This document shows, in pieces, positions 22,334-31,805 of a DNA stretch of 49,336 bases (its first letter is position 1; each line of letters begins with the position of its first letter). A program made the position numbers and the translations under genes. The stretch is from NCBI GenBank assembly GCA_902651635.1, contig CACRSC010000016.1:422764-472099 (forward strand), read 5' to 3'. The notes beneath the pieces are model-generated. The model was not told the DNA's origin. It saw only the letters and a list, made by a program, of their open reading frames with translations, and ran no database searches. This DNA comes from Mastigamoeba balamuthi (lineage: Eukaryota > Evosea > Mastigamoebida > Mastigamoebidae).

Positions 22334-23508
22334 TCAAGTTATCTTGACTGTGCGAAAAATGATGCCATTCTTCTCTTCTTCAATCTCTTGATCAGAATCA
22401 GAACCATCGTCACCTTCAATCAGGCTGACTCGTGGCAGAAGAATATACCCTGTCATTCTGACTCTGTTCTCTCCGTGAGATGCACAGAAATCCTTAAAGA
22501 GGTTGCAGTACACCCAGTTGAGAACCTTAAGGCGGAGGGTAAGGGCATCCATTGCTCTCTTTTGCCTATCTCTCGTATCCAATGACTTGATCTCCCCAAT
22601 TGTGATATCAATAGCCCCTTGCAGCTTGCGCGTGAAGGATCCTGGTGTGTTCCCATCAATCAGAACAACGTTGCTCGTGCCCTTCATATCTAACTCGAGT
22701 GTCGTGAGGACTTGCCCCATCAAATATTTGGCCTTTTCTGTTGGTACAGATCCAATAATATGGTGTGTAAGCACTGCAATGGGCAGGTCAGGTACCATTG
22801 CCATTCCCTTGCAGAGGTGCCCTGTGCTACAGACACCACTGAAGCATCTCACCAGTGCAGCCATAACCTTGGAAGTCTTCTTGCACTGAGTCGGATTCTG
22901 TAGAGGTGAGCCCTCTAGAGAGTGTTCTTTCCAGAAGATCATGTCTCTTGAATGCTTGAGCAATAGTGTGAGAATTTCATGTTCTTGCTCTGCAACCAGT
23001 GCAATATCTCCATAGAGCTTCTGAAGATGCTCTTCTGTGCCAGTGAATTTGATACCAGACTGTACCAGTCCATCGAGCACCTTGTGGTTGAGTTTCGTTT
23101 TCATATTCAGTTCCCGATAGCACTGTTGGACCTCGGTGCACACGTTGCAGAAGAAGTAAGTCAAATGTCTCCAGCAGACCATTCTTCACCAGTGCAGTGG
23201 CGAGGTGAAGGACAGCAGCTTCCACTGCACGTTTGCTGCTTGTGCTGCCTTTAACAGCTACCTGTAACAGGTCAGAGATCGTGCGAACTTCCTTATTCTC
23301 AGTGAATGACTCACTGAAGATACTCACGGCCTGTGTAGAGTAAGACACAGAGAGGTTGTGAAGGAACTTAGATTCGTACCTTCGTACGCACTACATGCTC
23401 CATGATGAAGCCCTGATGAGAAAACAATGTCTGCACCCTGACTTCAAGCTCACTGATGGCCGAGGGCAATCCAGTGCCCTGCGGAGACTCGGGCGGTGTG
23501 GCTGACAT
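22334..23508 (-). CDS. Intron-containing orphan gene in the AT-rich island
   Basis: Proposed exons 23508-23380, 23330-23190 and 23131-22334 encode 355 aa in one frame. Intron 1 has strong signals (AAG/GTACGA to CTACACAG, 49 nt). Intron 2 (CTG/GTGAAG to CACCGAG, 58 nt) resolves the only frame change. The protein is mainly alpha-helical with an acidic end (EGDDGSDSDQEIEEEKNG). I recognise no domain, membrane segment or catalytic motif. A TATAAATA box lies on the same strand at 23574-23567, which argues for the second ATG (23508) over the one at 23565. Composition is far less GC-rich than genes outside the island, suggesting transfer, relaxed evolution or an element-borne gene. Exon 2/3 limits are less sure than exon 1. 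Confidence 0.55.
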
Positions 23509-23566
23509 GTCACGTGCGAGAGATGTGTGGCAGATGTAAATGGTGGGATAGAGTAACTCCGGCATC

Positions 23567-23574
23567 TATTTATA
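23567..23574 (-). promoter_or_regulatory. TATA-box-like sequence
   Basis: TATAAATA on the minus strand, 59 bp upstream of the preferred start codon of the orphan gene. Position and match are those of a standard TATA element; no transcript data are available. Confidence 0.5.
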
Positions 23575-24060
23575 GGAAAAGAGAGATTCTCTATGAGTCA
23601 CAGTGCGAGATCTCTGTGGAATTTCAGAAGGAGCTCTGCAAAGGAAACCGCCATGCATAACACTTATGGCATTTTATGATAATTGATAATTGTTTTTTGT
23701 TGGTGGCCTCAATTTGGGAAAAATCCGAAAGTGTATGGGCATGTGTGCCTTGTCCATGGTTCCAGTACGTAGAGCATGGCTGCAAAGAAGCGGCTTTATG
23801 GCTTCAGTAGACAGGCGCCGTTCAATGAGCAGGCACTGCGCCATCAGAGTAGGCCATTTGCAGTCGTTGGGTCGAGGTCGCACAGTCTGCAAGGCACAGC
23901 GACGTTCTTGCTATTCTGCAGAACGACGATCGACAGCCTGAATTGCATCACGGGCACAATGGTATGCCTCTGCGGTACCAGGCGTGCAGTTGGCCCATTA
24001 CGAGGATCCAGGGCCAGCCTCCAGACCCTCTGTTCTGAAGAAGACTGCTGCGAGTGGGTA
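23575..24060. other. Intergenic, AT-richer island, right part
   Basis: Two overlapping open frames near 23690-24114 show no family features. No gene is called. Confidence 0.45.
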
Positions 24061-24094
24061 TACGACTCGGCCAGAGCCTGTAGCTTCTCGGATT

Positions 24095-24890
24095 CCGGGT
24101 TCTTGCCAATATGATCCAGAGATATCACTGTGATATTATCTGGATTCCGAAAATCTGCCCTGCACACAGTTGATCTCTGGTCTCACATTGTCTCTGGCCG
24201 CGTTCTTCCTGACGCTGGCCGGCACGGGCGGCCTGTGCCCCTGCATCGTCTCTCTGCTCGGCGACCAGCACCCTGCGGACCTGGGCCCGGCCGTAGCGAA
24301 CTCTTCGCACCTGTACGCACATTCCAGCTGGGGGCACTGGCCATCAGCCTCTCGCACAACGGGGCCCAGCAGCGGGAACGAATGACCACGGGCTTCGCGC
24401 TGGGTGCCCTGGCCGCGGCGCTGGTGGGGGCTGTGCAGGCGGTGCTGGCCGTGCGCAGCATCCACGTTGCGTGGATCGTCTCGCAGTACGTGGCGCTCAG
24501 CGCCAGCAAGGTGCTGCTGGCCGTGACGGCCTACAACGTGGCCTACTCGCAGGCGCCAGCCCACACGAGGGCGACGGCCGTGTCGGTGTGGCTGGCGACG
24601 GTGGCGCTGGGCCGGGGCCTCACGGCGCTCATCGACCTGCTGCCCCTGCCCGACGTGGTGCTCTCGTTCACATGGGCCACCTTCACGCTGCTCATCGCAC
24701 TGGCCTTCCCGCCGCTGGCCTGCTGGGCCCTCGGAGACATCGGCGGCGGTGACGACGACTGCGAGGCAGCGCTAGCACCAGCGCCACCGCGGCGCGTGCA
24801 GCCAGGATGACGCACGCACAGCAGCGAACAAGCAGTGTAAAGAGATGAGCAGCGAGAAGAGTGTGCGTGCGTGTGTGCCACAGGCCTTAA
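24095..24890 (+). pseudogene. Decayed second copy of the peptide transporter
   Basis: This matches the transporter at 16545-18445 from the end of its intron (GTGATAT and CTGGATTCCGAAAA stretches around 17100-17130) through the 3' flank. Internal deletions remove sequence equivalent to about 17183-17302 and about 17475-17985. The reading frame also breaks near 24300 (LGDQHPADLGPA and TFQLGALAISLS are in different frames). The last part, 24380-24810, is still open and well preserved (IHVAWIVSQYVALSASKVLL, LLPLPDVVLSFTWATF). It has no first exon. It lies in the same orientation as the complete copy. Confidence 0.85.
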
Positions 24891-24925
24891 GAGCTCAGGG
24901 CTGCATTACTCCCTCCCCTTCCATA

Positions 24926-25282
24926 TGTCTTTGCAGCCAAACGTATCATTTTACCAGTTTCACTGAAAAAACTAAGTACGAAAAAAAATGTTGTTTTAAA
25001 ACGACTTTTTCATGTGTCGCTTTCGCGACAGTTGAAAAAGTGTCGCTTTCGCGACAATGACGTCAAATTTGGAATTCGCGAAACAGAAATCAATTGCTTA
25101 TCGATTTTTCGCATTATTGGATTCACGAAAATGGGAATTGTTTTCATTTTTATATGTACATTATGAGTTATTTACACTGACTTAGTTATTTCATATTTTT
25201 CAAATGTCGTTTTAAAACGACTTTTTCACTTTTTAGTGTTTTTCATGAAACTGGTTAAATGGTACATTTGGCTGCAAAGACA
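24926..25282. mobile_element. 357-bp MITE with TA target duplication (Tc1/mariner type)
   Basis: Terminal inverted repeats start TGTCTTTGCAGCCAAA (24926) and end with its reverse complement (25282). The similarity runs about 38 bp, through an ACCAGTTTCA block. Both ends are flanked by TA (24924-24925 and 25283-25284), the Tc1/mariner target. No transposase frame lies inside. The insertion splits the 3' flank of the transporter pseudogene: the sequence after it (AACAGCGTTTTCTGCAACC) continues the flank seen uninterrupted in the other two copies (near 18530 and 28205). The inside is AT-rich with several palindromes. Confidence 0.85.
25015..25056. repeat. Two tandem perfect hairpins inside the MITE
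   Basis: TGTCGCTTTCGCGACA occurs at 25015-25030 and 25041-25056; each folds as a 6-bp stem with a TTTC loop. The palindrome GTCGTTTTAAAACGAC lies at 25206-25221, with a partial copy near 24992-25005. Confidence 0.8.
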
Positions 25283-25284
25283 TA

Positions 25285-25781
25285 AACAGCGTTTTCTGCA
25301 ACCAATCTTAGGAACACTCCCCCCCCCACGTGCGAGCATTGCCTATCTTTGCAGTGGGCTTGCTTCTGTAGGACCAGAGAGCCTTGCAATATCACAGCAC
25401 CTGTCAGCCTGTGTGCACCAACATGCACTGCAAGAACAAACAGAAACGCTTCCTACCATTAATCCGTCCTATTACTAATGCAGCCCCCCAGACCCCCCGG
25501 ATCCTCCATACATTCAAGTGGCTAATACAAACAAAAAAGCAGCTCCCCCATCCAAGCCCCTGATCCGTACACAATCCATAGAGCACTCGAGTGGCGCAGG
25601 ACACCAACAACATTGTGAAAGATACCTTCAGATGATTGTATTGCACACTGAGCCTGGGATGGTCACCCAGTGGACAAGGATGTAAGTGCAGTGTCTTGTT
25701 GGCTGCTGAACAGGTAACACAAGTTTAGCCTAGTCTCAGCAATTGCGTGTGCCAGCTTCCCGGGGACTTCTGATCACTGTG
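25285..25781. other. Intergenic region left of the Ras-like gene
   Basis: This begins with the residual 3' flank of the transporter copy and a poly-C tract near 25320. No gene is supported. Confidence 0.5.
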
Positions 25782-26981
25782 TCATAAGCACGTGCACCCA
25801 GAGGACCTAGGTGCTTTCACTACCAGAGGGCTTGCCGCGTGCACGTTTCCCAGTCTCGACATTCTCGAACTGAACTTTGAGGGGTCCCAGATGCCTGAGC
25901 AGGCAGGTGAGAACACAGGAGAGCCAAAACAGAACAGAGAGCTGAGCAAACAGAAAAAACACAACAGAGAAATGAAACCCGATGCAGGCAGAGGCGCAAA
26001 CGACCAGGCAGGGGCGAAGCAGCAGGCCGAGCTTACCGTTTTCGATCTTGGCGAGGATGTTGCGGGCACACCTGAGAAAGGCATCCTCGATGCCCTCGCA
26101 GGTGACGGCGCTGGTCAAGACGAACGTCAGGCCTGCAGACAGGAAGCAGCGGGGCCCCGGGAGTGAGCTCATCCAGTGCCGCCCAGAGGGAGCGCATGAA
26201 CGTAGGCAGACCGTTCTCCTCGCAGAAGCGTCTGGCCTTGAGTTCTGCATCGTCGCGCTCCTTACAGGACAGCAGGTCGATCTTGCTGCCGACGAGGATG
26301 ACTTCAGCACCTGTGCTGGTCAGCAGTCCCACATCTTCGGTCCACCCGATCTCGTAGGGCCTGCGCCATCCCCCATGTGCATCCGTCGACGGCGGCAGCA
26401 GCAGCAGAGCACGCAGACAGACATGACAGTGTTAGAGAGAACACAGAAAGGCCGTCCTGGGGGGGGGGGGAGGGAGGGAGGGGGACGTGCTGTGTGACGT
26501 CGTAGACCAGCAGGGCGCCGTCAGTCGTTTCGTAGTGGGAGCGGGTCATGGGCCGCTGCGTGAAAAGCGCTCAAGGCAGCGGCTGTCAGCTCGGCGCAGC
26601 TCGGCGGTGGTGGCGAGGGCCACATGCCACAGAGCCCCCACCCCGTGGGAGGAAGGAATGGCGTACGAAACTCTTGCTGCCCCAGGTACTCTGTGGGGGG
26701 GGGAGTGTGTGTGGTGGGGGGGGCATGTGGGAATGGAGATGGCGGTCAGGTCAAGGCAAAGAGAGATAAAGAGCGAGGGCAGGGGGCGATGAGCGGACCC
26801 AAATGATGAGTTTGACCTTCTTGCCGCCCACCTCGACGATCTTGGAGCTCAGCCCACCCCCAGGAAGACCTGTCGGCTTGCACTCGCTGTCGATGAAGCG
26901 GTCAATGACCCACGACTTGCCGCAGGCGTTACTGCCGATGACGATGATCATGATTGTGTAGTCGGGGTCGACGTAGTCCAT
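25782..26981 (-). CDS. Divergent Ras-superfamily small GTPase with CaaX-type end
   Basis: Proposed exons 26981-26799, 26690-26667 (24 nt), 26555-26487, 26350-26212, 26132-26037 and 25894-25782 sum to 207 aa in phase. G1 is GSNACGKS (residues 16-23). Switch II, supplied mostly by the microexon, reads STWGSKSF followed by RPMTRSHY, aligning with DTAGQERFRTMTRSYY, so the Mg-coordinating Asp and the catalytic Gln are both replaced by Ser. VYDVT is intact. G4 is SKID, not NKxD, and G5 is TSAV. The C-terminus CTCL fits a geranylgeranylated CaaX box. Nucleotide handling is probably altered. The exon 3/4 junction is ambiguous: a donor at 26490 with acceptor after 26361 also keeps phase. Confidence 0.78.
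26667..26690 (-). other. 24-nt microexon
   Basis: Eight codons (STWGSKSF), bounded by CCCCCCCACAG on the left and a GTACGC donor on the right. It is exactly in phase with both neighbours and fills the gap between IIW and RPMTRSHY that the Ras fold requires. Confidence 0.7.
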
Positions 26982-27957
26982 GGGTCCGTGCGTCCGTGGC
27001 AGCGCAGCCAAGGGGGGCGGCCACAACAGGGACGCGCTGGTACGGTGGCTGCCGGGAGAGCCACTGGCGGGGGGGGAGACCGCTCGGGAGAGCAGCAAGC
27101 TGCGCACCTTCCGGGCGAACTTATTATTCTGCCGTAGGATTCCCGTACGTTGAGGGAAATAGTCACTATTGAATATCTTGTGGGCATTTCCGGTGCTCTC
27201 GGGCATCACCCCCAGTGGCTGAGCGCTGACGCCACGCCATGCGCAGGGGGATCATGGCGGGCAGGGCCAAGGGCATGCAGATGACCTCTGTCAACAGCGC
27301 CGACACCACGGGGGTGGGTGACAGACGGGAGAAGCCCTTCTTAAATTTCTCAATTGGTTTGTTTTGTCCATCCGCGCATGGAATTCCATGGAATTCTCAC
27401 CGTTTCGGTGGTGTTTTTTGGCCATACAATAATTATTTCGGTCGCCAGAAAAGAGTGAGCTTTTCCCGCTCGCCACGGCCTGCTGGCGCTCGGAAAAGCC
27501 AGCTCGGCTCGGCTCCCACGCAGCGCCGCAATATTTGCTGGATGTGCATCTTCCTCTTTTCCACTCCTCTTTTCTTTTGAGTTTCCCTGTGTGCCCCTTC
27601 GCATGCGGTGGTCGGAGACCACGCAGGTTGGTTGGCACAGGAACCGTGGCTGCAACCCCGTGCTTGTCGTCTGCACGTCGGAGAGGGCCTCCTGGCTGTG
27701 GCCTCTGCCTCGTGCGTGGTGATCTTCTGCGTCACGTCTGCGTCACATTCACAGCTAACTGGCGTTATTGTATTTCACGCCACACGGCGAGGTTTTGCAT
27801 CTCTCAATTTGACTCCTTCACGAGCAACACCCCATTCTCTGGTGATCGCCAGAGGTCTTTTCGCAAATCTCGTTGCCAGCGGCATCCATGGCCTTCGAGG
27901 GACGTTTCAGTGAAGGTCTGGTAGAAACTACCACTGTAACTGATTCCCTTGAAGCCC
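26982..27957. other. Intergenic region upstream of the Ras-like gene
   Basis: No gene is supported. The 21-mer GGGGATCATGGCGGGCAGGG + C at 27247-27267 recurs at 28770-28790. The open frames here are short and alternate between strands. Confidence 0.5.
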
Positions 27958-27965
27958 GCGATGTA

Positions 27966-28222
27966 GCCTTCGCGCTGCTCGTCGCGCTGGCCTTCCCGCT
28001 GCTGGCCCGCTGGGCCCTCGGAGACAACAGCGGCTACGACGACTGCGAGGCAGCGCCAGCGCCAGTGCCACCACGGTGCGTGCGGCCAGGACGACGTGCG
28101 TGCAGCAGCGAGTTAGCAGTGTAAAGAGATGAGCAGCGAGGAGAGTGTGCGTGTGTGCCACAGGCCTAAAGCACTCAGGGCTCACTCACTCCCCGAAACA
28201 AACAGCGGTATTTTGCAACCGA
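27966..28222 (+). pseudogene. Third, 3'-only copy of the peptide transporter
   Basis: This matches the last helix and tail of the transporter (FALLVALAFPLLARWALGD, then DDCEAAPAPVPP) plus its 3' flank, to about TTTTGCAACC at 28220. Everything before the last ~50 codons is absent, and the left break is abrupt. It keeps the frame that the complete copy has lost. It has the same orientation as the other two copies. Confidence 0.85.
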
Positions 28223-28275
28223 TCGAGGCCTATCGCGAGAAGTCAGTCTGTGCAGTTGCTAATCCTCGCGGACTT

Positions 28276-28495
28276 TCTGCAGTTGGTGTCGGCAATTGAC
28301 AAGATCCTGAAGGAGATACCCCCTATCCAGGCCGCCGTGTTTGGCGATGTGGTCAAGGCAGAGGCTCTGTGCGGCAAATTGCTGGCCGGGTTGTCTGCCC
28401 TGCTCGCATCTGTAGACGTCCAGGCAACGAACGACAGCACCCACACAAAGAAGAAGACGCCCACCGAGATGCCACCACTAGGCCGGGGCAACTGA
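28276..28495 (+). CDS. Possible lone exon, function unknown
   Basis: After a plausible acceptor (TTTCTGCAG), the frame reads LVSAIDKILKEIPPIQAAVF, GDVVKAEALCGKLLAGLS and ends in a Lys/Thr-rich tail. The amphipathic helical pattern looks protein-like, but no family is recognised and no start exon is located. It lies directly after the transporter fragment. Confidence 0.25.
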
Positions 28496-29618
28496 CCTTC
28501 GTCCCTATCCTTGTGGGTGAGGGAGGCCAGATGAATGCCCCCGCTGGCCGCAAATCCGGAAAAGATGACACAGGTGATTGGTTGTTGTATCCCTGTATCG
28601 TGTGTTTATGCCGTTGGGTAGGGTGAAGTCCTCACCAGAGACAGTTCGTCGTCGGTTGGCTACACTGTCGTCGTGCTGAACACGACTTCATGTGGTCTCC
28701 ACTCCGTACTGAGAGGACTACAAAGCAGACAGGAAGGCTCCGGAGCGCCACGCCACCAGAGAGAGAGGAGGGGATCATGGCGGGCAGGGCGTCGAGGTGG
28801 GCCCTCAGTCGAGCTCCCCACTCCCCTAAAACGCGAGCCGGCGCTGCAGGGCGTAGTGATGTCATATTGGACAGCTGCGCTCACATTTCTACGTCATACG
28901 GGTGTCTGCTGCTTCCCAGAAGCTCATTTACACAAACTCTGGAAGGCAACCCCCAGCTGCTGATGCCCAGTAACCGCCCAGGAGCCGCCCCTCCCCACAC
29001 CCCGATCCCGGGAAGGAGACCCGCAGCCACCCAAGGAACAGCAGCCCAGCGGGCGTAAGGGTCCAAAGGATGGAGGAGGAGGACGCAGTGGGGCGTAAGG
29101 GTCTAAAGGGGCAACCTGTATGTACAACACTCGCTCGTGGCTGCTCATCCTCGCCCCCCCTCCCCGCCCCGGCGCTGGGGCCCGTGGGTGCCAGCACAAC
29201 TCGGATCACTCGATGGACCGAAGCTGGCAGAGGGGCTCCTTGTGCATTGCCCACAGAGGTAGAGCTGGGACGGGACGGGGATTGCGGCGGGGGCGGGAGA
29301 CTTCGGGTGGTGATTTTTGCCACGCGTCTCGGGTGTCGCCGCCTGGGGCAAAAGAGCACATGGATCTTCCAGGCCGGAGGGCGAGGGGCCACCAGTGGGG
29401 TGGCTTCTACCTCCCGCACCGCTTCTGCTGTCGATGGGCCCAAATCGGGCGTTTTTCCTTTCCACTGCCCTCCTCACCGCTTTTCCGTAAGGCGCTGTTA
29501 AACGGACCCGGCCGAATAGTCCCCCATTGCGTTGTGTTGCAACAAACACACGCACGTGCACAACCCAAGACACCGCAGAGCCCGGCACAGCGCAGACAAC
29601 AACAGCTCGCAGCAGCAG
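28496..29618. other. Intergenic region before the acyltransferase
   Basis: This contains the second copy of the 21-mer (28770-28790). Open frames are present on both strands, but none has family features. No gene is called. Confidence 0.45.
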
Positions 29619-31805
29619 ATGGACCGCCACAGCTTCGCCTACAGTGGCAGTGCCCACGAGGGGCAGGAGGCGAGTGTCTCGGTGCCGCTGCCAGCGACAA
29701 CAGGGGCCAAGCGGCTCCCGCAGACGCCGCTCGGACGGGCGGCAGCCACAGCTCGCAGGTGGCTGTGGGACGCTCCGTCCGCGTCCGGCCAGCAGCAGCA
29801 GCGTCGCCGCGTGGACATCCAGGCGCTGCGGGCGCTGAGCATCGCGCTCGTTGTGCTCTACCACTACGGCAGCGAGCGCTTCGCAGGCGGCTTCGTGGGC
29901 GTCGACTGCTTCTTCGTCGTCAGCGGCTACCTCGTCTTCGGGCCGCTGCTGCGCGAGTCCTGGGCGCCCTGGGCCTCGCTCGCCTCGTCGCTGCGCTCTC
30001 TCGCCTCCTTCGCGGGCCGACGCGTTCGGCGCCTCTCGCTGCCCAGCGCAGTCGCCCTCGTCGCTGTCGTCGCGGCGCTGAGGCTCGGGCCCCGCTGCAG
30101 GTCCGCGGGCAGCGAGGAGGTCTGCCGCGCAATGCTCGAGGACACGGGCCAGGCGGCGCTGCACGCGGCCAACGTGCGGTTCATGCGCAAGGCCACGCAG
30201 TACTTCAACGAGGACGCGCCCAGCATCGTCCTGCACTTCTGGTCGCTGGCCGTCGAGGAGCAGCTCTACGCCGTCGTCCCGCTCGCCCTCATCGCCGCCC
30301 GCTGGGCCCGCCCGCGCGCGCCGGCGCTGGTCTCGTCGCTCGGCCTCGCGGCCGTCGCGCTGTCGTTCGCCTCGACGCTGTTCCTCGCGCAGCCGCTCAA
30401 GTTCTTCGGGCCCTGGTCGCGCCTCTGGGAGTTCGCCGCCGGCGCCGCCGTCTACGCCAACGACACGTGGCGCCCGCCCAAGGGCCCCGCCACCGCCGTC
30501 GCCTGCGCGCTGGCCGTGGCGCTGATCGCCGCCTGCGGCATGTCCGCGACGGGCGCCGGCTACCCCGACGCCACGGCCGCCGTCGTCGTCGCGCTGACGT
30601 CGTTCGTCGTCGCCTGCGAGTACGAGTACCCGGCGCCGCTCGTCGAGACGCTGGGCAACGCCTCCTACTCGGTCTACCTCTACCACTGGCCCGCCTACCA
30701 GCTCGCCGGCTACTACGCCCTCGTCTGGGGCTTCGGCGGCCACTGCCCCGTCTGGCTCGCCGCCGGCGCCGTCACGGCCCTCTACGCGACGCTCAGCTAC
30801 CTCGCCGTCGAGCGGCCCTTGCAGCTCTTCCGCGCCCGCTGGCGCTGGCCCGTCGTCCTCGCCGTCGCGCTGCTCTGCACGTTCGTCCCCTACGCCCTCG
30901 CGACCGCCCGCCTCCCCGGCCGTGTCGACGTGGCTGCCGCTGCGCCCCAGCAGGCCCCCGAAGGCAGCAACAGCAGCGGCAGCGGCGAGGGTGACGACTC
31001 CGCCCCGTGGCTCGCGAACAACAACACGTACTCGCCTTCGCGGCTCGCGCTGGAGCTCGACCGCGCAGCCACGTGGCCGTGGCTCCCCGACGACCTGCCG
31101 CTCTGGCAGCGCCTCGAGCGCAACGGCGCCGACTCGGCCCTGGTCGTCCTCGTGGGCGAGTCGCACGCGTACCACTGGCTGCGCCCGCTCTCGCGGTACT
31201 GCAGGACCGTCGGCGCGAGTTTCGTGAGTGCGGTCCTCAGCAAGAGGATCGGCCTCGGCGCGGCCAACAACGACTTCCTCACTGCCACCGTCCCGAGCGC
31301 GGCGCCCGCGTGGGTGCGGCGGTACAGGCACGTGACGGTCGTCCTGGCGGCGGTCGCCAAGTGGGAGACGGTGGACCGCACCATCGCGCCCGTGCTGCAG
31401 TTCTGGTCGTCGGTCGGCTGCACCGTCGTCGTACAGGACACGCCGTCGCTCGGGCTCAACGCGCTGCTCTGCCTGGCCAAGCACATCGGCGACGCCCGCA
31501 GGTGCTCCGTGCCCGAGCTCCGGGCCCTGCCGCGCAAGGACGTCGCCGAGTACCACGCACTCCGCCGGCGCAACGCCACCGTGGCTGGCAACCTCGACAC
31601 GGTCGGCGTCAACGACCTGCTCTGCTGGGGCGGCGTCTGCCCGGCGCACGCCAACGACATGCCCGTCTACCGCGACAGCAGCCACATCTCCACGGCGATG
31701 CTCGACGCGCTGGCGCCGCACTGGACGCGCAGGGCGCGCGGGACCACGTGCTTCCAGAGGCTCGAGGCGTTCCTCAAGAGCGCGGGCAGCAACAGCAGCA
31801 AGTAG
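29619..31805 (+). CDS. OafA-type membrane O-acyltransferase with C-terminal SGNH domain
   Basis: A single exon of 728 aa from ATG 29619. After an ~85-aa cytosolic start rich in Ala and Gln comes the acyltransferase-3 domain: VDIQALRALSIALVVLYHYG (with the essential His), VDCFFVVSGYL, VLHFWSLAVEEQLYAVVP (the HxWSLxVEEQ signature) and NASYSVYLYHWP, with about ten membrane segments to residue ~450. The rest is an SGNH-type domain: LVVLVGESHAYHW carries the nucleophile block and YRDSSHIST the Asp-x-x-His pair. Known: such proteins move acetyl or other acyl groups to extracytoplasmic sugars in bacteria. The lack of introns among intron-bearing neighbours suggests bacterial origin; expression from a eukaryotic promoter is assumed. 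It ends in an Asn/Ser tail. Confidence 0.9.
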   Translation: MDRHSFAYSGSAHEGQEASVSVPLPATTGAKRLPQTPLGRAAATARRWLWDAPSASGQQQQRRRVDIQALRALSIALVVLYHYGSERFAGGFVGVDCFFVVSGYLVFGPLLRESWAPWASLASSLRSLASFAGRRVRRLSLPSAVALVAVVAALRLGPRCRSAGSEEVCRAMLEDTGQAALHAANVRFMRKATQYFNEDAPSIVLHFWSLAVEEQLYAVVPLALIAARWARPRAPALVSSLGLAAVALSFASTLFLAQPLKFFGPWSRLWEFAAGAAVYANDTWRPPKGPATAVACALAVALIAACGMSATGAGYPDATAAVVVALTSFVVACEYEYPAPLVETLGNASYSVYLYHWPAYQLAGYYALVWGFGGHCPVWLAAGAVTALYATLSYLAVERPLQLFRARWRWPVVLAVALLCTFVPYALATARLPGRVDVAAAAPQQAPEGSNSSGSGEGDDSAPWLANNNTYSPSRLALELDRAATWPWLPDDLPLWQRLERNGADSALVVLVGESHAYHWLRPLSRYCRTVGASFVSAVLSKRIGLGAANNDFLTATVPSAAPAWVRRYRHVTVVLAAVAKWETVDRTIAPVLQFWSSVGCTVVVQDTPSLGLNALLCLAKHIGDARRCSVPELRALPRKDVAEYHALRRRNATVAGNLDTVGVNDLLCWGGVCPAHANDMPVYRDSSHISTAMLDALAPHWTRRARGTTCFQRLEAFLKSAGSNSSK

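Noticed and set aside
22334-23508. Viral nucleoprotein-like origin of the orphan gene
   Set aside because: The helical composition alone is no evidence; no motif supports a viral family, so I left it unassigned.
24130-24810. 226-codon frame as a functional short transporter
   Set aside because: Its first ~70 codons are out of frame relative to the parent gene and two large deletions remove membrane segments; scored as a pseudogene.
29145-31721. 858-codon open frame on the minus strand
   Set aside because: Antisense of the acyltransferase gene, a by-product of high GC at third positions; the repetitive Glu/Arg/Val composition is not protein-like.
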